A stretch of DNA of 59,661 nt from a virus, in IMG/VR virus record IMGVR_UViG_3300030085_003139, positions 1 to 59,661 of that record, one strand, 5' to 3'. The notes beneath the pieces were generated by a model that did no database searches, was not told the origin of the DNA, and saw nothing but the letters and a program-made list of their open reading frames with translations. Position numbers and translations under genes: made by a program. Below are positions 1 through 6,208 of the stretch, piece by piece. The first letter of the stretch is position 1; each line of letters opens with the position of its first letter.

Positions 1-101
1 AAAACTTTTTCTTCTCCTAATCCACTTAGGGCAACAGCCGTTTCAATTTCAAACGCGTGGGGGATAAAACCTTTTTTCTTGACAGCAATCTGCGCCCTTT
101 T
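1..101. repeat. Direct terminal repeat, left copy (circle overlap)
   Basis: These 101 bases recur at 59561-59661 with one difference (T at 99, C at 59659). The difference is silent in the gene that crosses the join. Merging the copies gives a circle of about 59,560 bp. I read this as assembly overlap of a circular or circularly permuted genome. A true short terminal repeat cannot be excluded from sequence alone. Confidence 0.93.
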
Positions 102-167
102 AAGTAAATCTAAATTTTTTGACGAAATATAACTTTTCGAAAAAACATATCTATTAAAGGGGTTCAT
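1..167 (-). CDS. Hypothetical protein, N-terminal part (gene crosses the circle join)
   Basis: The gene starts at the ATG complementary to 165-167, behind a GGAGG-type ribosome site. It runs leftward off the window edge and continues at 59560 down to 59416. Joined over the circle it is exactly 104 codons (103 residues) with no frame break. The protein is lysine-rich (starts MNPFNRYVFS) with a central hydrophobic stretch containing VFVVCDCY. I recognise no domain. It belongs to the leftward early operon, between the gene at 177-353 and the HTH-membrane protein at 59002-59397. Function is unknown. Confidence 0.8.
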   Translation of the reverse strand, partial: MNPFNRYVFSKSYISSKNLDLLKRAQIAVKKKGFIPHAFEIETAVALSGLGEEKV

Positions 168-176
168 ATTTCCTCC

Positions 177-353
177 TTACCAATTTAAAGGTTTTTCTTC
201 CCCAGTAATGGGGCAATCAAAGCAGCCATCAGCATTGATATCCTGCTTATAATCCTCTTTCAGAATTCGATAGAATTCCTCTTCGTTCTTGGCTTCGATC
301 GTGCCGAAGGTAACTCCGTAGTCGCTTTCGAGCTGAAAATGATACTCATGCAT
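177..353 (-). CDS. Small hypothetical protein
   Basis: A 58-residue reading starting MHEYHFQLES. An upstream start at 461 would give 94 residues but would lie deep inside the preceding gene. The ATG at 351-353 has AGGAGT about six bases before it and overlaps the preceding gene by 8 bp, the usual spacing in this operon. The protein is acidic and has two cysteines (GCFDC) near its C terminus, too few for a classical zinc site. Function is unknown. Confidence 0.7.
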   Translation of the reverse strand: MHEYHFQLESDYGVTFGTIEAKNEEEFYRILKEDYKQDINADGCFDCPITGEEKPLNW

Positions 354-903
354 CTTCGCACTCCTTTTCATATTCTTTATATTCCTGAACGCGCTTAGCA
401 GTGCGCTCTTTAAGATGCTCTGGGAGCTCGGCGCCCTGATAAAGAAAAGCGCTGTCCTCATAAAGAATATCCATCCACGGTTCAGCGCACGTGGGAAGCG
501 GCTTGTGATACACTTCCACGTCGTCAGGATATTCCCAATTGTGATAATAAACGCAGTGCTTATCTTCGACGACTTGCGTCCAATGGATATCGTGTCCCGT
601 GCGTTCGCCCAAGCTTATAGCCAATGCTTTGCGTCGTTTGACTTCATCTTCGCCTTTATGCCAGTAAGCTTCGTTGTCTTGAACCGTCGCAACTCTGGTG
701 GCAACAACGTGCTCTCCCATGCCATTGGCAAGCGTTACTTTCTGCCCAACCTTCGAAGTTAAGAGTTCTCTTAACTTTTCGATCATGCCATCTTCGCCCC
801 AATACGCTTCTAAATTAAACTCTTCAGAAACAAAATTTTCCATTGTGCAGATCCTAGGTTTGACATCGCCATAACCTTCCAACCATTCTACTTTAAAGTT
901 CAT
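346..903 (-). CDS. Hypothetical early protein
   Basis: A 185-residue acidic protein starting MNFKVEWLEG. It has several Trp-Tyr pairs and a charged, helix-prone C terminus (KRVQEYKEYEKECED). No family is recognised, and no membrane segment or signal peptide is visible. It lies 10 bp downstream of the methyltransferase gene and overlaps the next gene by 8 bp, so it is almost certainly co-transcribed with both in the leftward operon. Confidence 0.75.
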   Translation of the reverse strand: MNFKVEWLEGYGDVKPRICTMENFVSEEFNLEAYWGEDGMIEKLRELLTSKVGQKVTLANGMGEHVVATRVATVQDNEAYWHKGEDEVKRRKALAISLGERTGHDIHWTQVVEDKHCVYYHNWEYPDDVEVYHKPLPTCAEPWMDILYEDSAFLYQGAELPEHLKERTAKRVQEYKEYEKECEDA

Positions 904-913
904 TCTTTTCTCC

Positions 914-1888
914 TTACAATTTATCTAAAAAGGCATACTGATCTTTGTGGGGAAAAATATCCCTTACCCGCGCATCAATCAGATCCCCATACTCTTCGTT
1001 AAGCTCGCACAAAATTGCTTGTCGCCCATGCTTCAAAGCAACTCCCGCCGTTGTTCCAGAACCGCCAAACGGATCCAAAACAGTATCGCCCATTTTACTA
1101 CCCGCCAGAATACAAGGCTCAATGAGCTCTGGTGGAAAAACTGCAAAGTGTGCGCCCTTGTACGGCTTTGCAGTTACTTGCCAAACGGAACGGCGATTAC
1201 GTTTAAAGTCGGACGGCATGTAGTCCGCGCGACTTCGAGCTAAGTCAGGGCGAGCTTCTTCATAGCTTCCAGCCCCACTGCCCTTGTTGTTCATTTTATT
1301 GCGCTGGAGAAAATCCTTAATGTTTTCTTCAGAACAATCCTCCTTTACCGCTTCACTATCGTAATAATACTTTGGCGACTTAGAGAACAAAAATATATAT
1401 TCGTGGCTCTTGGTGCACCTGTCCTTCACACTCTCAGGCATGGGATTAGGCTTGCTCCAGATAATGTCCTGCCGCAAATACCAGCCGTCGGCTTGTAGCG
1501 CAAAAGCCAAGCGCCACGGCACGCCGATCAAATCTTTTGGTTTCAACCCATCAGGAACAATCTTCGAATGCTTGTATTCCATGTTCTGCTGATCGTGGCT
1601 CTTGGTAAGATTACCCGCCGGACCTTTTCCACTACCCGCGTAACTGTCCCCAATGTTAACCCATAAAGTGCCATCATCTTTTAAAACTCTTTTTACTTCC
1701 CGAAACACTTCAACGAGCTTATCTACAAATTCTTCGGGAGTTTGCTCCAACCCAATCTGGCCGTCTTTGCCGTAGTCCCTCAAACCAAAGTACGGGGGGC
1801 TCGTGACGCAGCACTGTATTGAGTTGGGTTCGAGCGATCGCATCGACTTCATGCAATCGCCCATTAGTATTTTGTAGTCGCTAATCAT
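914..1888 (-). CDS. Site-specific DNA methyltransferase, beta class (N4-cytosine or N6-adenine)
   Basis: This 324-residue protein transfers a methyl group from S-adenosylmethionine to an exocyclic amine of DNA. The catalytic motif TSPPYFGLRDYG is near residue 30 and the AdoMet-binding motif DPFGGSGTT lies near the C terminus. That order (IV before I) defines the beta class (COG0863 type). The start at 1888 (MISDYKILMGDC) is chosen because it overlaps the upstream gene by 8 bp; a longer start at 1918 is possible. No restriction partner is nearby. The likely role is protection from host restriction or epigenetic control of phage promoters. The target site cannot be read from the sequence. Confidence 0.93.
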   Translation of the reverse strand: MISDYKILMGDCMKSMRSLEPNSIQCCVTSPPYFGLRDYGKDGQIGLEQTPEEFVDKLVEVFREVKRVLKDDGTLWVNIGDSYAGSGKGPAGNLTKSHDQQNMEYKHSKIVPDGLKPKDLIGVPWRLAFALQADGWYLRQDIIWSKPNPMPESVKDRCTKSHEYIFLFSKSPKYYYDSEAVKEDCSEENIKDFLQRNKMNNKGSGAGSYEEARPDLARSRADYMPSDFKRNRRSVWQVTAKPYKGAHFAVFPPELIEPCILAGSKMGDTVLDPFGGSGTTAGVALKHGRQAILCELNEEYGDLIDARVRDIFPHKDQYAFLDKL

Positions 1889-2183
1889 TCTTAACTTCCC
1901 AGTGCATTTCAATTTCAATGCCCGTATAGCGACAATAGCCTATAGCTTCGTGTGCTTTGCGCGGGTTAATATGTTCCCCAAACAGAGCTTTAGTTTTTCC
2001 ATCATCCTGCAAAACAAGATCCATGAAGTAGCCCCCTTCGTTGTCTTTACTATCCCAACACAAGACGCGCCCGTTTCGAGAAAGAGACGTAGGCGCCTCA
2101 CCAAGTATAACGCTGAGCTCGCATGCCGTGTCGACAAACTTGGAAATGCACTCAGGCATTGGCTCTTTTAGTTCGTAAGACAT
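1881..2183 (-). CDS. Hypothetical early protein
   Basis: A 100-residue protein starting MSYELKEPMP, mildly acidic, ending EMHWEVKND. The start follows a GGGGGC-type ribosome site and overlaps the preceding small gene by 16 bp. The stop overlaps the methyltransferase start. No domain is recognised. Its tight packing between overlapping genes supports it being real. Confidence 0.75.
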   Translation of the reverse strand: MSYELKEPMPECISKFVDTACELSVILGEAPTSLSRNGRVLCWDSKDNEGGYFMDLVLQDDGKTKALFGEHINPRKAHEAIGYCRYTGIEIEMHWEVKND

Positions 2184-2329
2184 TCTTCGCCCCCTTTATC
2201 GGGCTCAATGCGCCACGTTCCATGTTTAACATCAGCAAACTCGAAGCGAGTGAGAAACTCCTCCATCGCTTCTTCTACATCTTCCGCTTCAATAGCTTCG
2301 GATAGCACAACAGAAACCTTGTAACGCAT
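2168..2329 (-). CDS. Very small acidic hypothetical protein
   Basis: A 53-residue reading (starts MRYKVSVVLS) with a patch of Glu/Asp (EAIEAEDVEEAMEEF). The ATG shares one base with the stop of the upstream gene (TAATG) and the end overlaps the next gene by 16 bp. This translational-coupling layout matches the rest of the operon. Function is unknown. The beta-strand then acidic-helix pattern is compatible with a small alpha/beta fold, but that is only inference. Confidence 0.7.
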   Translation of the reverse strand: MRYKVSVVLSEAIEAEDVEEAMEEFLTRFEFADVKHGTWRIEPDKGGEECLTN

Positions 2330-2613
2330 TATTCTACCCCTGCTTTCTTACCGAGGTTCTTGAACCGCTCCATCAAAGCCCTGTTAACTATAAGAGTGTT
2401 TTCAGTTAGATCATTCTGCAAATTTTTAATTGCATTCTCCAACCGCTCGATCGAACAGTTAATCTGCCCGTAGTAAGGTATTTCCTTTTCAAAAGCCTCA
2501 CGATCCGCTTTCTTCCAATCTTTCAAAAGATTTTCAAAAAGAGTTATGTCCGCCTTAGCCGCGTCCAATTGCTGCCTGAAGTGGACTTCCAAAATATGGT
2601 ACTTAATTTCCAT
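2329..2613 (-). CDS. First gene of leftward early operon, helical protein
   Basis: A 94-residue protein starting MEIKYHILEV. The start at 2613 is preferred over 2637 because AGGAGA lies seven bases before it. The sequence is almost wholly predicted helix with many Lys/Glu (e.g. FENLLKDWKKADREAFEKE), probably a coiled-coil dimer. It is the promoter-proximal gene after the divergent promoter at 2622-2685, so it should be among the first phage proteins made. No function is assigned. Confidence 0.75.
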   Translation of the reverse strand: MEIKYHILEVHFRQQLDAAKADITLFENLLKDWKKADREAFEKEIPYYGQINCSIERLENAIKNLQNDLTENTLIVNRALMERFKNLGKKAGVE

Positions 2614-2621
2614 TGTCGTCT

Positions 2622-2685
2622 CCTTGTTACTTGACAAATATAAGATGATATAAGATATATGGGTTTGTCAAGTAAAAAAACAAGG
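2622..2685. promoter_or_regulatory. Divergent early promoter with inverted repeat
   Basis: A 12-bp perfect inverted repeat (TTACTTGACAAA at 2627-2638 and its complement at 2664-2675) places a TTGACA -35 box on each strand, pointing towards each other. The ribosome sites of the two divergent genes (CCTTGT and ACAAGG) extend the symmetry. Rightward, TTGACA (2631-2636) plus 17 bp leads to GATATA (2654-2659). The leftward -10 is less clear. The spacer holds two ATATAAGAT boxes. Symmetry around a shared spacer implies joint control of both operons. Confidence 0.75.
2638..2656 (+). promoter_or_regulatory. Tandem ATATAAGAT boxes (putative operator)
   Basis: The 9-mer ATATAAGAT occurs at 2638-2646 and 2648-2656, a repeat period of exactly 10 bp (about one helical turn). 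The same box appears in three other promoter regions (11043-11061, 50659-50667, 57750-57758). Spacing by one turn is typical of a regulator that binds as adjacent dimers on one DNA face. Confidence 0.6.
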
Positions 2686-2694
2686 AAGTATATT

Positions 2695-3180
2695 ATGAAA
2701 GTAGAAGCGACCGTCGAAAACTGCGAAGAATGCAGTGGCACGGGTAAGATATCATATGAACGGCCAGAGCCGTGGATATCTAGAGATAGCCCCCCATCAT
2801 TAGAAGAGGTTACAGAAGACTGTAACGAATGCGGCGGTTTAGGAACCGTGCAAGTAATTAATTTAAATTCGGAGGAAAAAATGCTGACAACAATAACAGA
2901 TAAAAGACCCACGTTAAAAGAGGCTCAAGATATAGTCGGTGGTTATGTAGAAATGGTCATAGATACTGACCTAATGCAACTCATGGTCGATGAAGAAGGG
3001 CTCTTGAAAAATTTACCCTTCAATCCTGAAGCCAGCAAAATGGCAGATCGCCATATTGTAGGTAACGCGCTTGTTCTAAAGGGCTCTGCTATGTGGACGC
3101 ACGAAGAACCACCCGCGCAACAACCCATCGACGAAATGCTCGACGGCATCTTTAAAAAAGTTTTTAAAGATAAATGGTAA
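2695..3180 (+). CDS. DnaJ-type zinc-finger protein with DUF3846-like C-terminal region
   Basis: A 161-residue protein. Near residues 9-17 and 43-51 it has two CxxCxGxG-type knuckles (CEECSGTG, CNECGGLG), the zinc-binding repeat of DnaJ. From about residue 70 it matches the phage DUF3846 pattern (KEAQDIVGGYVEMV, then EGLLKNLPFNPEAS and IVGNALVLKG). The start at 2695 follows AAGGAAG and is preferred over 2659. It is the first rightward gene from the divergent promoter. The fusion suggests a small protein- or nucleic-acid-binding zinc module joined to an early phage domain of unknown function. No J domain is present, so it is not a co-chaperone by itself. Confidence 0.7.
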   Translation: MKVEATVENCEECSGTGKISYERPEPWISRDSPPSLEEVTEDCNECGGLGTVQVINLNSEEKMLTTITDKRPTLKEAQDIVGGYVEMVIDTDLMQLMVDEEGLLKNLPFNPEASKMADRHIVGNALVLKGSAMWTHEEPPAQQPIDEMLDGIFKKVFKDKW

Positions 3181-3208
3181 AAAACACGGCGCCGTGGTAC
3201 GCTTAGCT

Positions 3209-3454
3209 ATGACAAATAAATTAGAAAATATGATCATAGACGCTAAAGTCACAACCGAGGTATTCACCGACGCGCTCGATGAATGCTTCGGTTACGCCTG
3301 CGACCCCAGTGTCGTCTATACATCAGCTCTTCAAACTGTCCTGCTTAGTATGCTACGGCACGCCCACGATAAACAAAGCGCCATAGAGACGGCCAAGTTC
3401 TGTATTACAGCCGCCTCAATCATGGACGAACAAGAAGAAAGCACCATCCACTAA
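3209..3454 (+). CDS. Hypothetical early protein
   Basis: An 81-residue, largely helical protein starting MTNKLENMII. A GTG start at 3194 is also possible, and neither has a strong ribosome site. It contains ALQTVLLSMLRHA and a C-terminal acidic tail. The stop codon overlaps the next start (TAATG at 3452-3456), so the two are translationally coupled. No family is recognised. Confidence 0.6.
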   Translation: MTNKLENMIIDAKVTTEVFTDALDECFGYACDPSVVYTSALQTVLLSMLRHAHDKQSAIETAKFCITAASIMDEQEESTIH

Positions 3455-3642
3455 TGATATTCATTAATAAAGAAAAACACCTCATCGACGTCATATCCTC
3501 GCGCAAGGCCGCTGAGAAAGAATACGACGATATCGTTTGGGATTACGGGGTCAACGACCCACGGCTCGCGGAGCTCGCAAAACAAATCGAAGAATACGAA
3601 GAGCTCGAAAGAGACGGCGTCACCATCGCACCGAATTTTTAA
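3454..3642 (+). CDS. Small charged hypothetical protein
   Basis: A 62-residue charged helical protein starting MIFINKEKHL, rich in Glu and Lys (AELAKQIEEYEELERDG). Its stop is immediately followed by the first parS sequence at 3643, with no gap. That adjacency makes it the natural neighbour to test for interaction with the parS locus, but nothing in it resembles ParA or ParB. Confidence 0.65.
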   Translation: MIFINKEKHLIDVISSRKAAEKEYDDIVWDYGVNDPRLAELAKQIEEYEELERDGVTIAPNF

Positions 3643-3658
3643 TGTTTCACGTGAAACA
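3643..3658. promoter_or_regulatory. parS-like centromere site 1 (perfect)
   Basis: TGTTTCACGTGAAACA is an exact match to the 16-bp palindrome bound by chromosomal ParB/Spo0J proteins across bacteria. It begins on the base after the stop of the preceding gene. Chance of any one exact 16-mer in 60 kb is about one in 10^5, and three copies are present. Confidence 0.9.
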
Positions 3659-3691
3659 ATTGAAAATCGTTTAAAAACAATGACTTACGGG

Positions 3692-3763
3692 TGCGACACT
3701 ATGTCGCATAGTAAATACCAGTAAGCTGTGGTACTCTTACGTATCGAACAAAGTTCGATACGT
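3692..3763. repeat. Cluster of dyads between the two parS sites
   Basis: Two strong inverted repeats lie between the parS copies: TGCGACA/TGTCGCA (3692-3708, 3-bp loop) and ACGTATCGAAC/GTTCGATACGT (3739-3763, 11-bp arms, 3-bp loop). A weaker TACCA/TGGTA pair (3716-3733) lies between them. None is followed by a T-run, so they are not terminators. They may be protein-binding sites or part of a replication or partition locus. Confidence 0.7.
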
Positions 3764-3798
3764 TATTTGACATCGTTGATTTTAGCCGACTAGGGCAA

Positions 3799-3814
3799 TG
3801 TTTCACGTGAAACA
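3799..3814. promoter_or_regulatory. parS-like centromere site 2 (perfect)
   Basis: A second exact TGTTTCACGTGAAACA, 156 bp centre to centre from site 1 and 48 bp before the next start codon. A TTGACA at 3767-3772 could be a -35 box for the downstream gene, but no good -10 follows it. Bound ParB here would overlap any such promoter. Confidence 0.9.
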
Positions 3815-3861
3815 ATCGAGCCCGATAATGTCTATTCCACTTTTAATATGAGGTTAATATT

Positions 3862-4611
3862 ATGGTTAAAATAAAACCAGTTAACAATGCATCCAGCGAC
3901 ACAAATCGGTATTGCGGACCGGCTGTGATTAGCGCTGTAACGGGAATGACTACAGGAGAAGCTGCAAGGCTAATCCGACATGTCAGCGGTCAGAAAATGG
4001 TGAAGGGTTCACATACCTTCCACGTTCTTCGAGCCCTGTCACTTTGTAACATTCACAATAGGAGAATGACGGTTGCCACCAGATTTAGCGCTCCGACGTT
4101 AAATCAATGGCTTAAAGGTTCAAAAGACATGCGAACCTCTGGCCGAGTTTTCCTGATCGTTGCAGGCAATCATTTTCAGTTGGTCGAAGGCCGACGATAT
4201 GTTTGCGGAAGAACACGAGACATAGTCAGTGTTCGAAGCAAGTATGTGAAGCGACGATGTCGAGTCGAAACGGTTCACGAGCTAATCAGCGAAGGTAGAA
4301 TACAAATACCAAACGCAGCTCGTAAGCCCGTGGATCACGCGGCCAGCGATAGAGCCAAAGCACAACGCTTTGCTAAAAAGCTGGACGTCACAATTGATAT
4401 CGAAAGATATTACGATTATGACAACCGCTTCTCCCAGTATTGGGTCAATGGATATAAAGACGTTGATGCCAATGGCGAGGACATTGATTTTTCCCACGAA
4501 GGAATTATCGACGGTCACTGCGCTTACGACTGGGGCGAAGTTCTTGATAAGCTTCACGCCATCGCAGCCTACCGCGAAGAGCATGGATACAATATCAAGG
4601 AGGACGCGTAA
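3862..4611 (+). CDS. Papain-like/C39-like cysteine peptidase-fold protein (putative)
   Basis: A 249-residue protein. The N-terminal part shows NRYCGPAVISAVTG (Cys at residue 18), the usual Cys-Gly-Pro-Ala helix start of papain-like and C39-like peptidases. Near residue 95-105 comes VFLIVAGNHFQLVEG, a strand with a His like the catalytic His of that fold, followed by VCGRTRDIVSV. The last 80 residues are Asp/Tyr-rich and unrecognised. It may be a phage protease, a transglutaminase-like enzyme, or a fold relative. It lies just downstream of the parS pair with a TATGAGGTTAAT ribosome site. Fold assignment is moderate, activity is inference. Confidence 0.5.
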   Translation: MVKIKPVNNASSDTNRYCGPAVISAVTGMTTGEAARLIRHVSGQKMVKGSHTFHVLRALSLCNIHNRRMTVATRFSAPTLNQWLKGSKDMRTSGRVFLIVAGNHFQLVEGRRYVCGRTRDIVSVRSKYVKRRCRVETVHELISEGRIQIPNAARKPVDHAASDRAKAQRFAKKLDVTIDIERYYDYDNRFSQYWVNGYKDVDANGEDIDFSHEGIIDGHCAYDWGEVLDKLHAIAAYREEHGYNIKEDA

Positions 4612-4901
4612 TGGCTTGGGAAGGAAGAGGTATGGTTTGGAAAAGTAAAGTGAGGTGCCGCAATTGCGGCGCCCACGCCAAAAAACTTACCGAACGATAT
4701 TGGGGGCACGAGCCCTATAACGGCAATCTCCAGATTGTTAAGGATAGCTCATACCAACACAAAGATACGGACGGTAACGTCGTTACTAGTTACAGCCTGT
4801 CTCTTTGGGATGGAGAATCCTATACCCTGTACGCTGGTAAATTCTGCACCAATAGATGCGCCATCGACTGGGCAAACGATTGGGCAAGAGATCCAGAATA
4901 A
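4611..4901 (+). CDS. Small putative zinc-binding protein
   Basis: A 96-residue protein. A CRNCG knuckle at about residues 16-20 and CTNRC near residue 79-83 give four cysteines that could hold one zinc ion. The rest is Tyr/Trp-rich beta-type sequence. GGAGG seven bases upstream supports the start at 4611, which overlaps the previous stop (TAATG). A terminator follows immediately. It shares a two-gene unit with the peptidase-like protein. Function is unknown. Confidence 0.6.
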   Translation: MAWEGRGMVWKSKVRCRNCGAHAKKLTERYWGHEPYNGNLQIVKDSSYQHKDTDGNVVTSYSLSLWDGESYTLYAGKFCTNRCAIDWANDWARDPE

Positions 4902-4910
4902 TAAACAACG

Positions 4911-4937
4911 AACCCCGCTTCACGGCGGGGTTTTTTT
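4911..4937 (+). terminator. Rho-independent terminator
   Basis: AACCCCGC pairs with GCGGGGTT around a TTCACG loop, followed by a seven-T run. It closes the rightward operon 2695-4901. The next 118 bp hold no gene and no clear promoter; an AGGAGG ribosome site lies before 5056. Confidence 0.9.
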
Positions 4938-5055
4938 ATGCCAAAAAGTAAAAGGGGCGCATGATAAAACATACACCCCTTAATCTGATAAGCACAGATC
5001 CGTAGCATAATTTGTTTATAAGTTGTATTGTATTTAACGTCAATAGGAGGACACC

Positions 5056-5262
5056 ATGTCTAAAATTAGAAAAATCAAAAAAGAAGGCCATTTGCCTGAT
5101 TACTACTATGTGCTGCCAAACGATGATCGGATCGACATTCTTGTTCTGCGATCCAAAAAAGGAAATACTTATACAATGCACCTGCCGCAGCCGCACGGGG
5201 TCAAAGTCTTTCATAAGATGAACGAAATGCGCGAATTCCTGATCGCGGCCTTCGGTACATAA
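5056..5262 (+). CDS. Small hypothetical protein
   Basis: A 68-residue basic protein starting MSKIRKIKKE, preceded by AGGAGG. The sequence alternates short beta strands (DILVLRSKKG, NTYTMHLPQPHG) and ends in a helix (MNEMREFLIAAF). It stands alone between a terminator and a repeat-rich non-coding element. No family is recognised. Confidence 0.65.
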   Translation: MSKIRKIKKEGHLPDYYYVLPNDDRIDILVLRSKKGNTYTMHLPQPHGVKVFHKMNEMREFLIAAFGT

Positions 5263-5270
5263 TAAACGCC

Positions 5271-5503
5271 TTATATGTATATATGGCCAGAAAAATAAAA
5301 AAAATAATTTTTCAAAAAGTAGCCGCAACCCGTGTAACCGTGTAACTTTCCCAAATTCCCCTTATTATATAAGGGCTTATTAGTTACAAAGTTAGTTACA
5401 CTGTATTTTTACAGGTGTAACCGTTCCTTAATATCAAAAAGTCGTTATGCGGGTTTGAAAATAAAAAAAATAATTTTTGGTTTTCTGGCTATATATACAT
5501 AAA
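5271..5503. repeat. Repeat-rich non-coding element before terS: terminal inverted repeats, direct repeats and GTGTAAC iterons
   Basis: The gene-free stretch 5263-5569 holds a compact element. Its ends are inverted copies of a 23-24 bp sequence (5271-5294 and 5481-5503) that differ by one base and one indel. Just inside is a perfect 21-bp AT-rich direct repeat (5292-5312 and 5458-5478). The core has GTGTAAC words at 5332, 5340, 5415 (+) and 5395 (-), GTGTAACCGT occurring twice, and a CCCTTAT/ATAAGGG dyad near 5359. No reading frame fills it. Iterons beside an AT-rich repeat resemble a replication origin; the place before terS also fits a packaging site; the inverted ends could also mark a MITE-like insertion. 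Confidence 0.75.
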
Positions 5504-5569
5504 GCGTGTTTACAAGAAGATATCCTTCGGTTTAAGGTGAGCTTACTTTATTTTACGAAGGAGAACAAA

Positions 5570-6208
5570 ATGAATAAAGCGGATCGTTATGTCATTCCCG
5601 AAGGTGCGGAAAGACCGAAGAAGAAATACTTAAAAAAATACTTGCCTGAAGATAAACCCTTAAACAGGCGTGAAGAGCTCTTTGTTAAAGAACTGGTTGC
5701 TAAAGACGGCCAGATAACTTTGCGCGATGCAGCCATCAATGCGGGATATCCGCCAAAGTCTGCTCACGTGCGAGCTCACGAACTTACCAACCCAGCGATT
5801 AAACCAAACGTTGTGAAAGCTATTAAGCAGTTTAGAGCTGAGCTGGATCAAAAGTATGGCGTCGAATATAAACGGCACCTTAGAGATTTACAGGTGATCC
5901 GCGATGCTGCTTTGGATAGTGGCGCCTTTAGTGCTGCCGTCCAAGCTGAGTACCGTCGAGGACAAGCGCAAGGGGACATTTACGTTAACAAGTCTGAAAT
6001 AAGGCATGGAACTATTGATAGCATGTCAAAAGAAGAAGTGCTAAATGCTATTAAAGAACTAAAGCAAACATATGACCCAGTCACTATTGACATTACACCC
6101 GTCGAAGAAAGCGACAAAAACCGCGACAAAGCCAGAAAGCGCGTTTTGGGCTCAGTTTCGGAAGAAAGTAACGACACTGAGGAAGTCTTGGAAGATGGAA
6201 AGAATTGA
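5570..6208 (+). CDS. terS: Terminase small subunit (putative)
   Basis: A 212-residue protein. The segment RREELFVKELVAKDGQ...AAINAGY is the helix-turn-helix pattern of phage small terminases (Terminase_2-like, residues about 25-60), followed by a long central helical region and an acidic C terminus. It would recognise the packaging site and recruit the large subunit. The start at 5570 follows AAGGAG and is preferred over 5477, which lies inside the upstream repeat element. Unusually, the large subunit gene is 4.9 kb away. The assignment rests on the HTH pattern, size and context. Confidence 0.7.
   Translation: MNKADRYVIPEGAERPKKKYLKKYLPEDKPLNRREELFVKELVAKDGQITLRDAAINAGYPPKSAHVRAHELTNPAIKPNVVKAIKQFRAELDQKYGVEYKRHLRDLQVIRDAALDSGAFSAAVQAEYRRGQAQGDIYVNKSEIRHGTIDSMSKEEVLNAIKELKQTYDPVTIDITPVEESDKNRDKARKRVLGSVSEESNDTEEVLEDGKN

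Noticed and set aside
415-762. A 115-codon plus-strand frame inside the leftward operon
   Set aside because: Antisense to a chain of overlapping, well-initiated genes; no start signal.
3767-3795. Promoter between the parS sites (TTGACA at 3767)
   Set aside because: At 15-19 bp spacing no acceptable -10 follows, so it was kept only as a remark under parS site 2.
5477-5569. N-terminal extension of the small terminase
   Set aside because: The upstream start lies inside the repeat-rich element and lacks a ribosome site, whereas 5570 has AAGGAG at proper spacing.
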